Source of the DNA: Clostridiales bacterium
GTDB lineage: Bacteria; Bacillota; Clostridia; Oscillospirales; CAG-382
DNA length: 55,619 nt
Assembly: GCA_003452915.1 (NCBI GenBank)
Contig: DMMZ01000026.1
Location: 87,978 to 143,596 of the forward strand
Direction: 5' to 3'
Below the pieces are notes generated by a model. The model worked only from the letters and a program-made list of their open reading frames with translations. It had not been told where the DNA came from and did not search any database. Each line of letters begins with the position of its first letter. Within the stretch, counting starts at the first letter, position 1. Of this stretch, positions 41,331 to 49,345 are shown piece after piece. The position numbers and the translations under genes were made by a program.

Positions 41331-41362
41331 AACCCGAAACGGTTTTTCCGTTTCGGGTTTTT
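41331..41362 (+). terminator. Intrinsic terminator after hppA
   Basis: ACCCGAAACGG pairs with CCGTTTCGGGT around TTTTT, followed by TTTT. Confidence 0.92.
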
Positions 41363-41393
41363 AATAAGAAAAATTATATCCTGTTGTAAAACA

Positions 41394-41427
41394 CCCACCG
41401 AATGATAATGATTTCGGTGGGAGCGTT
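41394..41427. terminator. Hairpin between hppA and the AraC-type regulator
   Basis: CCCACCGAA (41394-41402) pairs with TTCGGTGGG (41413-41421), followed by AGCGTTTTT on the plus strand. On the minus strand the tail (TGTTTTAC) is weaker. Confidence 0.65.
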
Positions 41428-41442
41428 TTTATTATGAAATTG

Positions 41443-42300
41443 CTATTTTTTTACAACAGGTAACCAAACTTCACATTTATAGTCGTCTGCTTTTTGATCA
41501 CCTTCAAAATAAACTTCGATATCAGGTGCATTAGCATATTCATAACCGCAGGTTGGCAACCATTCTGTTACAATTAGCTTTTGCAACGTTTGAATAGCAT
41601 TCGGCATGGCTCCTATACATTCAAATATAGCCCATGAGCATTCGGGTATTGTGTATTCAACTAAATCATTCGGCGTTTCCTTATTCGTAGCAACTGCAAT
41701 ATAATAGTCAAAATTATTGCTATTCATACAAGTACTTACGCCTAATATACCAAACGGTTTTTTATCCATCAGGGAACAAAGTGAAGGTATAATACCACTT
41801 TGTATGGTTTCTTGCCAAAACTTCGGGACACTTTCAAAACATTCCTCAACGCTTGCTGAATAATGCTGTTTTACACCTACAATTTTAAATGCATCTTTCT
41901 TTTCAATTCTGTAATTCATCTCAACTTCTCCTTTGATAGTTATTTTGAAGCTGATGGGTGGAAAAGCTTTCAATATTATACCTTCAGTTCTTGCTACAGA
42001 TGGTGCAATACCGTGAATATTATGAAACGCTCGATTGAATGCAGTCGGTGAATCGTACCCGTATTTGAGAGCGATATCAATTATTTTATCATTGCTATTT
42101 TGCAAATCGACTGCTGCCTTTGTCATTCTTCTTCTTCGAATATATTCAGAAAGTGGAAGATCTGCAATATATGAAAACATCCGTTGAAAATGAAAAGTGG
42201 AACAACAAGCAATTTGAGCCGTTCGCTCAAGGTCTATTTCATCATCTAAATGTTCCTCAATATAATTTAACGCCGCATTTAAACAATTAAGCCAATCCAT
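41443..42300 (-). CDS. AraC-family regulator with GyrI-like effector domain
   Basis: A 285-residue transcription factor. The N-terminal 100 residues hold the two AraC helix-turn-helix units (LERTAQIACCSTFHFQRMF and DIALKYGYDSPTAFNRAFH), ending with GIAPSVAR. Residues about 128-285 form a GyrI/SOUL-like effector-binding domain (FKIVGVKQHYSASVEE, and ECSWAIFECIGAMPNAIQTL), as in Rob and BmrR-type multidrug sensors. It therefore likely senses a small lipophilic ligand. No efflux gene is adjacent, so its regulon lies elsewhere. No neighbour shares its transcript. Confidence 0.9.
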   Translation of the reverse strand: MDWLNCLNAALNYIEEHLDDEIDLERTAQIACCSTFHFQRMFSYIADLPLSEYIRRRRMTKAAVDLQNSNDKIIDIALKYGYDSPTAFNRAFHNIHGIAPSVARTEGIILKAFPPISFKITIKGEVEMNYRIEKKDAFKIVGVKQHYSASVEECFESVPKFWQETIQSGIIPSLCSLMDKKPFGILGVSTCMNSNNFDYYIAVATNKETPNDLVEYTIPECSWAIFECIGAMPNAIQTLQKLIVTEWLPTCGYEYANAPDIEVYFEGDQKADDYKCEVWLPVVKK

Positions 42301-42399
42301 ACCATCACCTCCCTATAATCAAAGTATAATTGTTTTAAAAATATAATACCTCTCATTTCCTGCACATATATGGAGAGGTATAAAAAGCAATGAGAATAC

Positions 42400-43104
42400 T
42401 CAATCCTTTTCAGTCATTCTATAACCCACCCCAACTTCTGTGAAAATATATTTCGGATCGGTAGTATCTTTTTCGATTTTGCGGCGAATATTTGCCATAT
42501 TCACACGTAAAATCTGGTTATCGCATTTTGCATAAGGCCCCCAAATATTTTTTATAATGTATTCGTAGGTAAGAACCTTTCCGGAATAGCGTGCTAATAA
42601 TGCAATAATTTTAAATTCGTTTTGTGTTAAGTGTATGTCACCGTCTCCAAGAAAAACACGATGCTTATCAAAATCGACAGTAAGTAAACCAGCTATAAAT
42701 TTACCCTTTTGGATATTGAATTCGTCTTCAAGATTCTTTTTATGACGCATAGCTGTTCTGATTCTGGCAAGAAGCTCGCTTGTCCCAAACGGCTTTGTTA
42801 TATAATCATCTGCTCCCGCATCGAGTGCCTCTACCTTATCACGCTCACGGTTTCTTGCGGAAACAACAATTATCGGTAGCAACGACCATTCACGTACGCC
42901 TTTGATTAATTTCAATCCGTCTATATCAGGCAGTCCCAAGTCAAGTAATACAATATCCGGGCAACTGGAGGTAATAACTGACAACGCCTGTGCACCGCTG
43001 CTTGCTATCAGGACATTATAATCGTTAGCATTAAGTACGGTACTTATAAAATTCCGGATACTACTGTCATCTTCAACAATTAAAACACATTCCTTGCTAT
43101 TCAT
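42400..43104 (-). CDS. OmpR-family response regulator, KdpE-like
   Basis: A 234-residue two-component regulator. The receiver has acidic Asp12/Asp13, phosphoacceptor Asp55 in IVLLDLGLPDIDG, Ser82 and Lys104 in DDYITKPFG. The C-terminal winged helix (LTQNEFKIIALLARYSGKVL, then VNMANIRRKIE) binds DNA. IIVVSARNRERDKVEALDAGADD is close to KdpE, the K+-transport regulator. There is no KdpD kinase or kdpABC in the window and none cotranscribed, so it is an orphan or is paired elsewhere. It is divergent from the oadB operon across 219 nt and may regulate it. Confidence 0.87.
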   Translation of the reverse strand: MNSKECVLIVEDDSSIRNFISTVLNANDYNVLIASSGAQALSVITSSCPDIVLLDLGLPDIDGLKLIKGVREWSLLPIIVVSARNRERDKVEALDAGADDYITKPFGTSELLARIRTAMRHKKNLEDEFNIQKGKFIAGLLTVDFDKHRVFLGDGDIHLTQNEFKIIALLARYSGKVLTYEYIIKNIWGPYAKCDNQILRVNMANIRRKIEKDTTDPKYIFTEVGVGYRMTEKD

Positions 43105-43231
43105 AATTTTAAACCATTCCTTTTAAGAATTCTGACCGAGAACACTAAAATAATATAATTCCATTTTATATAAAGATAGTGTTAAAAAACCAGTTTTAAT
43201 GTTAATATATTGTAAAATGGATATAATTTTA

Positions 43232-43260
43232 TTGCATTTTTTTTCGCATCATGATATATT
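43232..43260 (+). promoter_or_regulatory. Predicted sigma-A promoter for the oadB-pit group
   Basis: TTGCAT (43232-43237), 17-bp spacer, TATATT (43255-43260), about 60 nt before the oadB start. Confidence 0.65.
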
Positions 43261-43323
43261 AAACTGAGCGAAAATGGAAAATTAATTTTAAAGTGTAGCA
43301 AAAGATGAAAGGAAACAAAAAAC

Positions 43324-44439
43324 ATGGAAGTTTTGTACAAATATCTGCTTGAGATACATTGGCAGCATATTGTTATGTGGTTAATCGGCGGGTTGTTAAT
43401 TTACCTCGCTATAAAGAAGGATATGGAACCTTCTCTATTATTACCTATGGGATTTGGCGCGATTCTTGTCAATTTACCGTTTTCCGGCGCAATCGGTGAA
43501 GATGGCGCACTTACAACTTTGTTTAATGCAGGAATTGATAACGAGTTATTCCCATTAATACTCTTTATTGGTATCGGAGCAATGATAGATTTTTCCCCAT
43601 TGCTTTCAAATCCTAAATTAATGATTTTCGGAGCTGCAGCACAGTTCGGTATTTTCTTTACATTCGGTTTGGCGTCACTTTTCTTCCCTGAAATAAAAGA
43701 CGCTGCATCTGCTGCAATAATCGGCGCTGCTGACGGACCTACTGCAATAGTCGTTGCTCAGAAGTTTAACTCTAATTTCACCGGAGCAATTATGGTCGCT
43801 GCTTATTCATATATGGCTCTTGTTCCGATTATCCAGCCTCCTGTTATAAAGGCACTCACAACAAAAAAGGAACGACTTATTAGAATGCCTTATGCTCAGA
43901 AAGATATTTCTAAGATGACACAAATACTTTTCCCGATAATTATTACAATTATTGCAGGTCTTATCTCCCCCGCGTCAGTTGCTCTTATCGGTTTCCTTAT
44001 GTTCGGTAACCTAATCAGAGTATGCGGTGTGCTCAATTCTTTATCTGAAACAGCACAAAAGACACTTGCAAACCTTATAACTATATTCCTTGGTATAACA
44101 ATTGCTACAAAAATGGAAGCTGATAAATTCTTGACTCCCGAAACACTACTTATTATGGGACTTGGACTATTCGCATTTATTTTCGATACAGCAGGTGGCG
44201 TATTATTCGCTAAGTTTATGAATATCTTTTCAAAGAACAAGATAAACCCAATGATTGGTGCTTGTGGAATATCAGCATTCCCAATGTCTGCAAGAGTTAT
44301 CCATAAAATGGGTCTTAAAGAAGATAATCAAAATTTCCTTTTAATGCACGCTACCGGAGTAAATGTTTCCGGACAGATTTCTTCGGTTATTGCAGGCGGA
44401 CTTATACTCAGCTTCTTCAGCGAATTAATAGTTAAATAA
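43324..44439 (+). CDS. Sodium-translocating decarboxylase beta subunit (OadB/MmdB type)
   Basis: A 371-residue polytopic membrane subunit of Na+-pumping oxaloacetate, methylmalonyl-CoA or glutaconyl-CoA decarboxylases. It carries the family signature GAADGPTAIVVAQKF with the key Asp in GAADGP, and the second conserved region GVNVSGQISSVIAGG. It is the ion channel that couples carboxybiotin decarboxylation to Na+ export. The next gene is a tiny OadG-like protein, but no carboxyltransferase or biotin carrier gene lies here, so the substrate is unknown and the soluble subunits must come from another locus. Confidence 0.9.
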   Translation: MEVLYKYLLEIHWQHIVMWLIGGLLIYLAIKKDMEPSLLLPMGFGAILVNLPFSGAIGEDGALTTLFNAGIDNELFPLILFIGIGAMIDFSPLLSNPKLMIFGAAAQFGIFFTFGLASLFFPEIKDAASAAIIGAADGPTAIVVAQKFNSNFTGAIMVAAYSYMALVPIIQPPVIKALTTKKERLIRMPYAQKDISKMTQILFPIIITIIAGLISPASVALIGFLMFGNLIRVCGVLNSLSETAQKTLANLITIFLGITIATKMEADKFLTPETLLIMGLGLFAFIFDTAGGVLFAKFMNIFSKNKINPMIGACGISAFPMSARVIHKMGLKEDNQNFLLMHATGVNVSGQISSVIAGGLILSFFSELIVK

Positions 44440-44454
44440 GGAGAATGTTAAAAA

Positions 44455-44580
44455 ATGTATATAGATAATTTTACAGAAGTTCTTCCGAAACTTGTATATG
44501 GATATTTGGGTATTTTTATTGTTACCGTAGTTATTATAGGTATTACCATAATTCTTAATAAGGTGACGGAAAAGAAATAG
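44455..44580 (+). CDS. Small single-helix membrane protein, OadG/gamma-like
   Basis: A 41-codon gene starting at ATG 44455 with AAGGAG ten bases upstream, 15 nt after the oadB stop. The product has an acidic N terminus (MYIDNFTEVLPKL), one membrane helix (about 14-34, GYLGIFIVTVVIIGITIIL) and a charged end (NKVTEKK). This size and plan fit decarboxylase gamma subunits, which stabilise the beta subunit, though such proteins share little sequence. Position directly after oadB is the best evidence. Too short for most gene callers. Confidence 0.65.
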   Translation: MYIDNFTEVLPKLVYGYLGIFIVTVVIIGITIILNKVTEKK

Positions 44581-44607
44581 GATATTTATAGTTATAAGGG
44601 AGTTACA

Positions 44608-45660
44608 ATGGACATAACCTTTATTCAATTTATTGGGCAGCTTATAGATAGCCCGGTATTGTTAATTACTATTGTACTTACACTAGCTGTAATATTTGTC
44701 AACGGCTGGACAGACGCACCTAACGCAATAGCAACGTGTGTTTCTACCCGTTCTATCGGACCCAGAGCAGCGATTTTGATGGCTGCCGTTTTCAACTTCC
44801 TCGGTGTGTTATTTATGAGCATTATAGGTGCAAAAGTAACCGCTACAATAATGAAGATGGTTAATTTCAGAGGTAATACCGAGGATTCAACCGTTGCATT
44901 ATGTGCAGCACTGCTTGCTATAGTTATATGGGCGACCGCAGCTTGGTACTTCGGAATTCCAACAAGTGAGAGTCACGCTCTAATAGCCGGAATTACCGGA
45001 GCTGCAATAGCTTTACAAGGCGGAATTTCCGGCATTAACGGTAAGGAATGGATAAGTGTTTTATACGGGCTTATTGTTTCAACCATACTTGGTTTTGGTG
45101 GTGGTTGGTTTACCGTTTGGCTTACAAAAAAAATATGTAAAAAATATGACCGCAGGAAAACGAACCGATTTTTCAAGGGTGCGCAGATATTCGGCGGTGC
45201 ATCAATGGCATTTATGCACGGTGCACAGGATGGTTTAAAATTTATGGGTGTATTAATGCTCGGAGTGTTTCTTGTTAACGGACAGGACACTGTTAAAAGC
45301 GTAATACCTCCTATGTGGATGATGATACTCTGCTCTCTCGTAATGGCAATCGGTACTTCCATCGGTGGTTATAAAATCATAAAATCCGTCGGAATGGATA
45401 TGGTAAAGCTCGAGAAATATCAAGGCTTTTCAGCAGATCTTTCTGCATCGATAACGCTTTTAATATGCACATTAGTTGGTTATCCGGTAAGTACAACACA
45501 TACAAAAACAACCGCTATCATGGGTGTAGGTGCAAATAAAAGAATATCGGCAGTTAATTGGGGTGTTGTTAAGGACATGGTTCTTACATGGATATTTACA
45601 TTCCCCGGCTGCGGACTGATAGGATACTTAATGGCACTAGTTTTCATGAAAATATTCTAG
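44608..45660 (+). CDS. Inorganic phosphate transporter, Pit family
   Basis: A 350-residue membrane transporter that imports metal-phosphate with H+ or Na+. Family repeats are VNGWTDAPNAIATCVSTR near the N terminus and GYPVSTTHTKTTAIMGVG near the C terminus, with ATAAWYFGIPTSESHALIAG between them. It follows the OadG-like gene by 27 nt with AAGGGAG before ATG and is followed 15 nt later by its usual DUF47 partner. If it is sodium-coupled, sharing a transcript with a Na+ pump subunit would make sense, but this is inference. Confidence 0.92.
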   Translation: MDITFIQFIGQLIDSPVLLITIVLTLAVIFVNGWTDAPNAIATCVSTRSIGPRAAILMAAVFNFLGVLFMSIIGAKVTATIMKMVNFRGNTEDSTVALCAALLAIVIWATAAWYFGIPTSESHALIAGITGAAIALQGGISGINGKEWISVLYGLIVSTILGFGGGWFTVWLTKKICKKYDRRKTNRFFKGAQIFGGASMAFMHGAQDGLKFMGVLMLGVFLVNGQDTVKSVIPPMWMMILCSLVMAIGTSIGGYKIIKSVGMDMVKLEKYQGFSADLSASITLLICTLVGYPVSTTHTKTTAIMGVGANKRISAVNWGVVKDMVLTWIFTFPGCGLIGYLMALVFMKIF

Positions 45661-45675
45661 AGAGTGGAGGTTAAT

Positions 45676-46299
45676 ATGGCCAAAAACAACGATAACGAAT
45701 ACTACAAAGGTTTATTGGAGGGAGTAGAATACTCCTGTAAAGCGGCAGGAATGTTGAAAATGGTTTTGACGGATTTTAAGCCACGTGAGCTTGAAAGACA
45801 GATGAGTGAACTTCATTCAATCGAACATTCAGCGGACGCTATGAAGCATGCTTTGATGAAAAAGCTGGTAAAAGAATTCATCACCCCTATCGAACGCGAG
45901 GATATAATGTCGCTCTGCGAAAAAATTGATGATGTTACTGATGCTATTGATGATGTTTTAATGCGAATTTATATGAATAATATAGCCGTATTACGTGATG
46001 ATGTTATACCGTTTACCGAGCTTATTATTAAATGCTGTAATACTCTGAAAATGATTATGGAGGAGTTCCCGCATTTCAAAAAGTCAAGCACTCTAATACA
46101 ACATATTATTGATCTTAACACACTTGAAGAAGAAGGCGATCGTATGTACCTTTCTGCAATGCATCGTCTGCATACCGAATGTCAGAATACTTACGAAATT
46201 GTTGTTTGGCGCGAGGTTTATGAATTTCTCGAAAAATGCTGTGATGCATGTGAGCATACCGCTGATGTAGTTGAGCATGTTGTTATGAAGAATACATAA
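45676..46299 (+). CDS. DUF47/PhoU-like Pit accessory protein
   Basis: A 207-residue all-helical cytoplasmic protein related to PhoU that is coded beside Pit transporters and thought to regulate them. ELHSIEHSADAMKHALMKKL, TPIEREDIMSLCEKIDDVTD and LEEEGDRMYLSAM carry the Glu/Asp-rich metal-binding repeats of the family. ATG 45676 is chosen because GTGGAGG lies six bases upstream; the frame opens at GTG 45664 within that site. CCCGAT-ata-ATCGGG at 46333-46347 follows but has no T-run. Confidence 0.9.
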   Translation: MAKNNDNEYYKGLLEGVEYSCKAAGMLKMVLTDFKPRELERQMSELHSIEHSADAMKHALMKKLVKEFITPIEREDIMSLCEKIDDVTDAIDDVLMRIYMNNIAVLRDDVIPFTELIIKCCNTLKMIMEEFPHFKKSSTLIQHIIDLNTLEEEGDRMYLSAMHRLHTECQNTYEIVVWREVYEFLEKCCDACEHTADVVEHVVMKNT

Positions 46300-46360
46300 T
46301 CTCTTCTTTTTATACGAATATTATAAAAATAACCCGATATAATCGGGATGAAAAAAAAAT

Positions 46361-46427
46361 TTACCTCCTTTATAATTTGAAATAAAGGTAACCGAAAAGT
46401 GGTTATTATTTCATTATAATAGGAGGT
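46361..46427 (+). promoter_or_regulatory. Possible RBS-sequestering leader of the GH25 gene
   Basis: ACCTCCT (46363-46369) is the exact complement of the lysozyme Shine-Dalgarno AGGAGGT (46421-46427), and the pairing continues with TTATAAT against ATTATAA with one bulge, about 14 bp in all. An alternative hairpin, TTACC...TTTAT with ATAAA-GGTAA (46361-46390), would use the same anti-Shine-Dalgarno strand and free the ribosome site. The two folds exclude one another. Confidence 0.5.
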
Positions 46428-46433
46428 TTTTTA

Positions 46434-47369
46434 ATGAACGGAATCGATGTTTCCAGGTGGCAGGATAAAATTAACTGGAAAAAGGTAAAAGATAGTGGTA
46501 TAGACTTCGCATTTATCAAGGCATCACAAGGCGGCAGTATATCTGCAACCAAAATAAGCCCATTTACAGATTCTTACTTTAAAAGCAATATTGTTGAAGC
46601 AACAAAAGCAGGCATATCCTGCGGTGTGTATCATTATCTTACAGGAACAACTCACGAGGACGTAATCGCAGAAGCAGAATATATGGTAAGCATTCTTGAA
46701 CCATTTAAAAATTTGATAGTTTTTCCCGTTGCACTTGATTTTGAGGACTCTCGTTATACTACATATCAAAAAACATATAATTCTATTTTGGTTCGTCTTT
46801 TTACAGATATTGTAAAAGCAGCCGGCTACACACCGATGTTATATGCAAGCAGGTCTTTTTTAAAAACTTATATAGATATGTCCTCACTAACAGATCTGGA
46901 TATTTGGTATGCTCGATATTATAACCCCAGAAGTAATGCTAATATTCCAAATGACTTCAGTAAGATGACCGTCTGGCAGTGGTCAGACAGCGGTTTGGTT
47001 GAAGGTATAAGCGGTTGTGTAGATTTGAATATCTGTAGTGTCGATTATACTAGCTTAAAAAAACCTTCGTTAGCAACAAAATCAGAAGATAATATTGTTG
47101 AGAATACTATTTATTTTGCAGTAAATGATATTGTTGAGATAAAAAAATCAGCAATCACTTATTACGAAGATGGCGCTACAATTCCTGCGTGGGTAAAGAA
47201 CGATTATGACCATATAATAACCAAAGACACTTTTTATAAGAAAAAAGTAATCAAAGGCGGCAGCCAATGCGTGCTTCTTGGTAAAAAAATCAACCGTAAA
47301 ACAGGCAAAACCGTTGTCGGTATCAACACCTGGGTTGCGGTAGAGAATATTGTGAAATGTAAAACATAG
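46434..47369 (+). CDS. Glycoside hydrolase family 25 lysozyme (muramidase)
   Basis: A 311-residue peptidoglycan hydrolase. GH25 motifs are GIDVSRWQDKINWKKVK at the start, FAFIKASQGG, GVYHYL, FPVALDFEDSR (catalytic Asp/Glu pair) and VWQWSDSGLVEG. The C-terminal 85 residues (about 225-311, VNDIVEIKKSA, then INTWVAVENIV) are an SH3-like wall-binding domain. No signal peptide is present, as in phage endolysins, though no phage genes surround it. It has a very strong AGGAGG seven bases before ATG that may be masked by the leader. Alone in its transcript. Confidence 0.88.
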   Translation: MNGIDVSRWQDKINWKKVKDSGIDFAFIKASQGGSISATKISPFTDSYFKSNIVEATKAGISCGVYHYLTGTTHEDVIAEAEYMVSILEPFKNLIVFPVALDFEDSRYTTYQKTYNSILVRLFTDIVKAAGYTPMLYASRSFLKTYIDMSSLTDLDIWYARYYNPRSNANIPNDFSKMTVWQWSDSGLVEGISGCVDLNICSVDYTSLKKPSLATKSEDNIVENTIYFAVNDIVEIKKSAITYYEDGATIPAWVKNDYDHIITKDTFYKKKVIKGGSQCVLLGKKINRKTGKTVVGINTWVAVENIVKCKT

Positions 47370-47372
47370 AAT

Positions 47373-47396
47373 AAAGGGAGCAAACGCCCCCCTTTT
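47373..47396. terminator. Terminator between GH25 and the propeller operon
   Basis: AAAGGG pairs with CCCTTT around an inner GC-aaac-GC stem, with T-runs on either strand. Confidence 0.65.
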
Positions 47397-47407
47397 GTAA
47401 TGAATTT

Positions 47408-48004
47408 TTAAAACTGCAGCCACTGAGGGGTATTATAATTAACAGGAATATAATAGTAATCGCCGAGATATTCTACTATTTCATATTTATAATAATAATC
47501 GTTACCAAGACTAATTTCATATAATGTTTTTATAGGTTCTTTTCTATATTGACTTACGGAAATAAATGTCAAATAATAGGAATTATAATTATCTGCTTTA
47601 CGAGTAATAACACAGTAAAAGCCATTACTGTAGTACAAAGGAATATTTTCGTTGATCAAATTAACTACAGTTCCGTCCCAGGGGGCATCATATATATATT
47701 TTATATTGTTTAAATCGGAAAAATCAAGTATGTCAATACCGGTTGTACCGGATGTACTTAAGTGTTCATTTTTAATCTTATTATAATTATAACGAAGATA
47801 AATATTATCCCTTATTTTATATAAAGCATTATCCCGATTTGTGAAGTGTCCAAGGATAAATTGCATATTCTCGTGAATTTCCGGGACTTCTTCAGAGAAA
47901 TCGATCACTACTATAAAAGCGGCAGTTGATACATCATTTTCAACATCAATTGTAGAAAGTGTAATAACAGTTCTGTCATCTTCATTATCAATTTCGTCAA
48001 TCAT
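47408..48004 (-). CDS. Protein of unknown function downstream of the propeller gene
   Basis: A 198-residue acidic, Tyr-rich, beta-strand-rich protein that I do not recognise. There is no signal peptide or membrane helix. It starts MIDEIDNEDDRTVITLSTID and ends YYIPVNYNTPQWLQF. It begins 9 nt after the stop of the beta-propeller gene. It could be an independent partner, or the detached C-terminal part of that protein, since propeller proteins of that family are usually longer. The repeated strand-turn pattern would fit extra propeller blades. Confidence 0.5.
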   Translation of the reverse strand: MIDEIDNEDDRTVITLSTIDVENDVSTAAFIVVIDFSEEVPEIHENMQFILGHFTNRDNALYKIRDNIYLRYNYNKIKNEHLSTSGTTGIDILDFSDLNNIKYIYDAPWDGTVVNLINENIPLYYSNGFYCVITRKADNYNSYYLTFISVSQYRKEPIKTLYEISLGNDYYYKYEIVEYLGDYYYIPVNYNTPQWLQF

Positions 48005-48013
48005 GAAGCAATT

Positions 48014-49345
48014 TTAGACTTCTTTAGCTTCCAAAAACTTGGTATTCAAATTGCTGTCAAACAAACCGACAACATAACCTCTTTCTTTATCTTCGATATT
48101 ATCGGATTTAACAATATAATAACTTCCGATTATTCTGTAATATCCGTTCTCTAGAAAAACATTTTTTATTGAAATAGAAGAATACGGTGTTTGTATACTG
48201 TAATCTTCTTTATAAAAAAATCTTTCGGTATAACCAAGCTGTGAATTAAGATTAACTTTTCCGTCAAATTCAATACTTTCGTTTGAAATACTAAAAATGT
48301 ATAAAACTTCAGGATCATACCATTCGGTTTTATATTCGCTATTTTTATAATATTGTGTTTTAAATGCGATAAAATCCGTACCGTTAAAACACTCGTTAAT
48401 ATCACCATAAAAAGCTTTTACCGTGTTTAACTCTGCTGTTTCAACATTGATAATGGATAAAGCCATATATTTTATCATTGAAGGTGAACCAAGAATGAAA
48501 ATATTTTCTTCAGGTAACCCTACATTTTTTTCATTCGATTTAAATGATGGTATATACTTACTCTTTTCTTTAAAATGAGAATAGCCGCACGCACATACAC
48601 CGTCAGAGGTGTATATATACAGTTTACCGCTGACCATATAAAAGTCTGATAAATTACCGCTTTGTTCGATTGTGTTAATTAGTTCCGGATTCTCCGGGTT
48701 TGTCAAGTCATATAAATATACTCCGGCAAAATATGAAGCTTCATTATTAATTATTTCTTTATAATTATATATAATACATAGTTTTTTATTGTATATAAAT
48801 AACTTTGTGCACTTATGGCTTAGTTCTAAACTGTTTTTCAACTCTGTTTTATCTTTGGCTAAAACCGAAATATTTATTGAATGAACATCAGAATTTGGAG
48901 AACTATAAATACTATAACAATATTTTCCGTAAGTTACAGCAACTTTCGGCTCTACTTTTTCTTTATCAGTTTTGCTCGATATGGAAACGCTACCGCCGAG
49001 GGTGTTAAGATGTGTATCATTATTACTTAAATATTCGAGTAGCTCGGACAGATTGTTGTAATCAGTTAATTTCTTTGTGAATGTATCAGAGCTTGATTCG
49101 GATGATATTGTAGGGTTAAATAATTTTGGTAAAATATATAACGAACAAAACAATAAAAAACAGCACGCTGCCGCAGCAATCCAATATTTAAAGATAAGCC
49201 TGTTATGCTTTTTGTGAACAATATCTTCAATTATGATATTAAAACCCTCAGAAAACTCTTGCTTTAAATCATCAGAAGGAATTTTTACAGCTTCATTTTG
49301 TGCATATAAATCAAATGCTTTTTTTATTTTATTGTTATTTTTCAT
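48014..49345 (-). CDS. Membrane-anchored beta-propeller protein, probable anti-sigma partner
   Basis: A 443-residue protein. Residues 1-48 are a short cytoplasmic segment (KKAFDLYAQNEAVKIPSDDL), followed by one membrane helix at about 50-70 (YWIAAAACCFLLFCSLYIL) and a large extracellular beta-rich domain. VYLYDLTNPENPELINTI and FYMVSGKLYIYTSDG match the beta-propeller domain of COG4880-type secreted proteins. It overlaps the ECF sigma gene by 11 nt, the layout of a sigma/anti-sigma pair, though no zinc-binding HxxxCxxC motif is present in the N terminus. It may sense an extracellular ligand and control that sigma factor. Confidence 0.72.
   Translation of the reverse strand: MKNNNKIKKAFDLYAQNEAVKIPSDDLKQEFSEGFNIIIEDIVHKKHNRLIFKYWIAAAACCFLLFCSLYILPKLFNPTISSESSSDTFTKKLTDYNNLSELLEYLSNNDTHLNTLGGSVSISSKTDKEKVEPKVAVTYGKYCYSIYSSPNSDVHSINISVLAKDKTELKNSLELSHKCTKLFIYNKKLCIIYNYKEIINNEASYFAGVYLYDLTNPENPELINTIEQSGNLSDFYMVSGKLYIYTSDGVCACGYSHFKEKSKYIPSFKSNEKNVGLPEENIFILGSPSMIKYMALSIINVETAELNTVKAFYGDINECFNGTDFIAFKTQYYKNSEYKTEWYDPEVLYIFSISNESIEFDGKVNLNSQLGYTERFFYKEDYSIQTPYSSISIKNVFLENGYYRIIGSYYIVKSDNIEDKERGYVVGLFDSNLNTKFLEAKEV

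Noticed and set aside
46333..46347. CCCGAT/ATCGGG hairpin as the terminator of the pit-DUF47 group.
   Set aside because: It is followed by A-rich, not T-rich, sequence on the plus strand, so Rho-independent termination is doubtful.
46434..47369. GH25 lysozyme as part of a prophage.
   Set aside because: No holin, structural, integrase or terminase gene is nearby, and the flanking genes are ordinary chromosomal genes.
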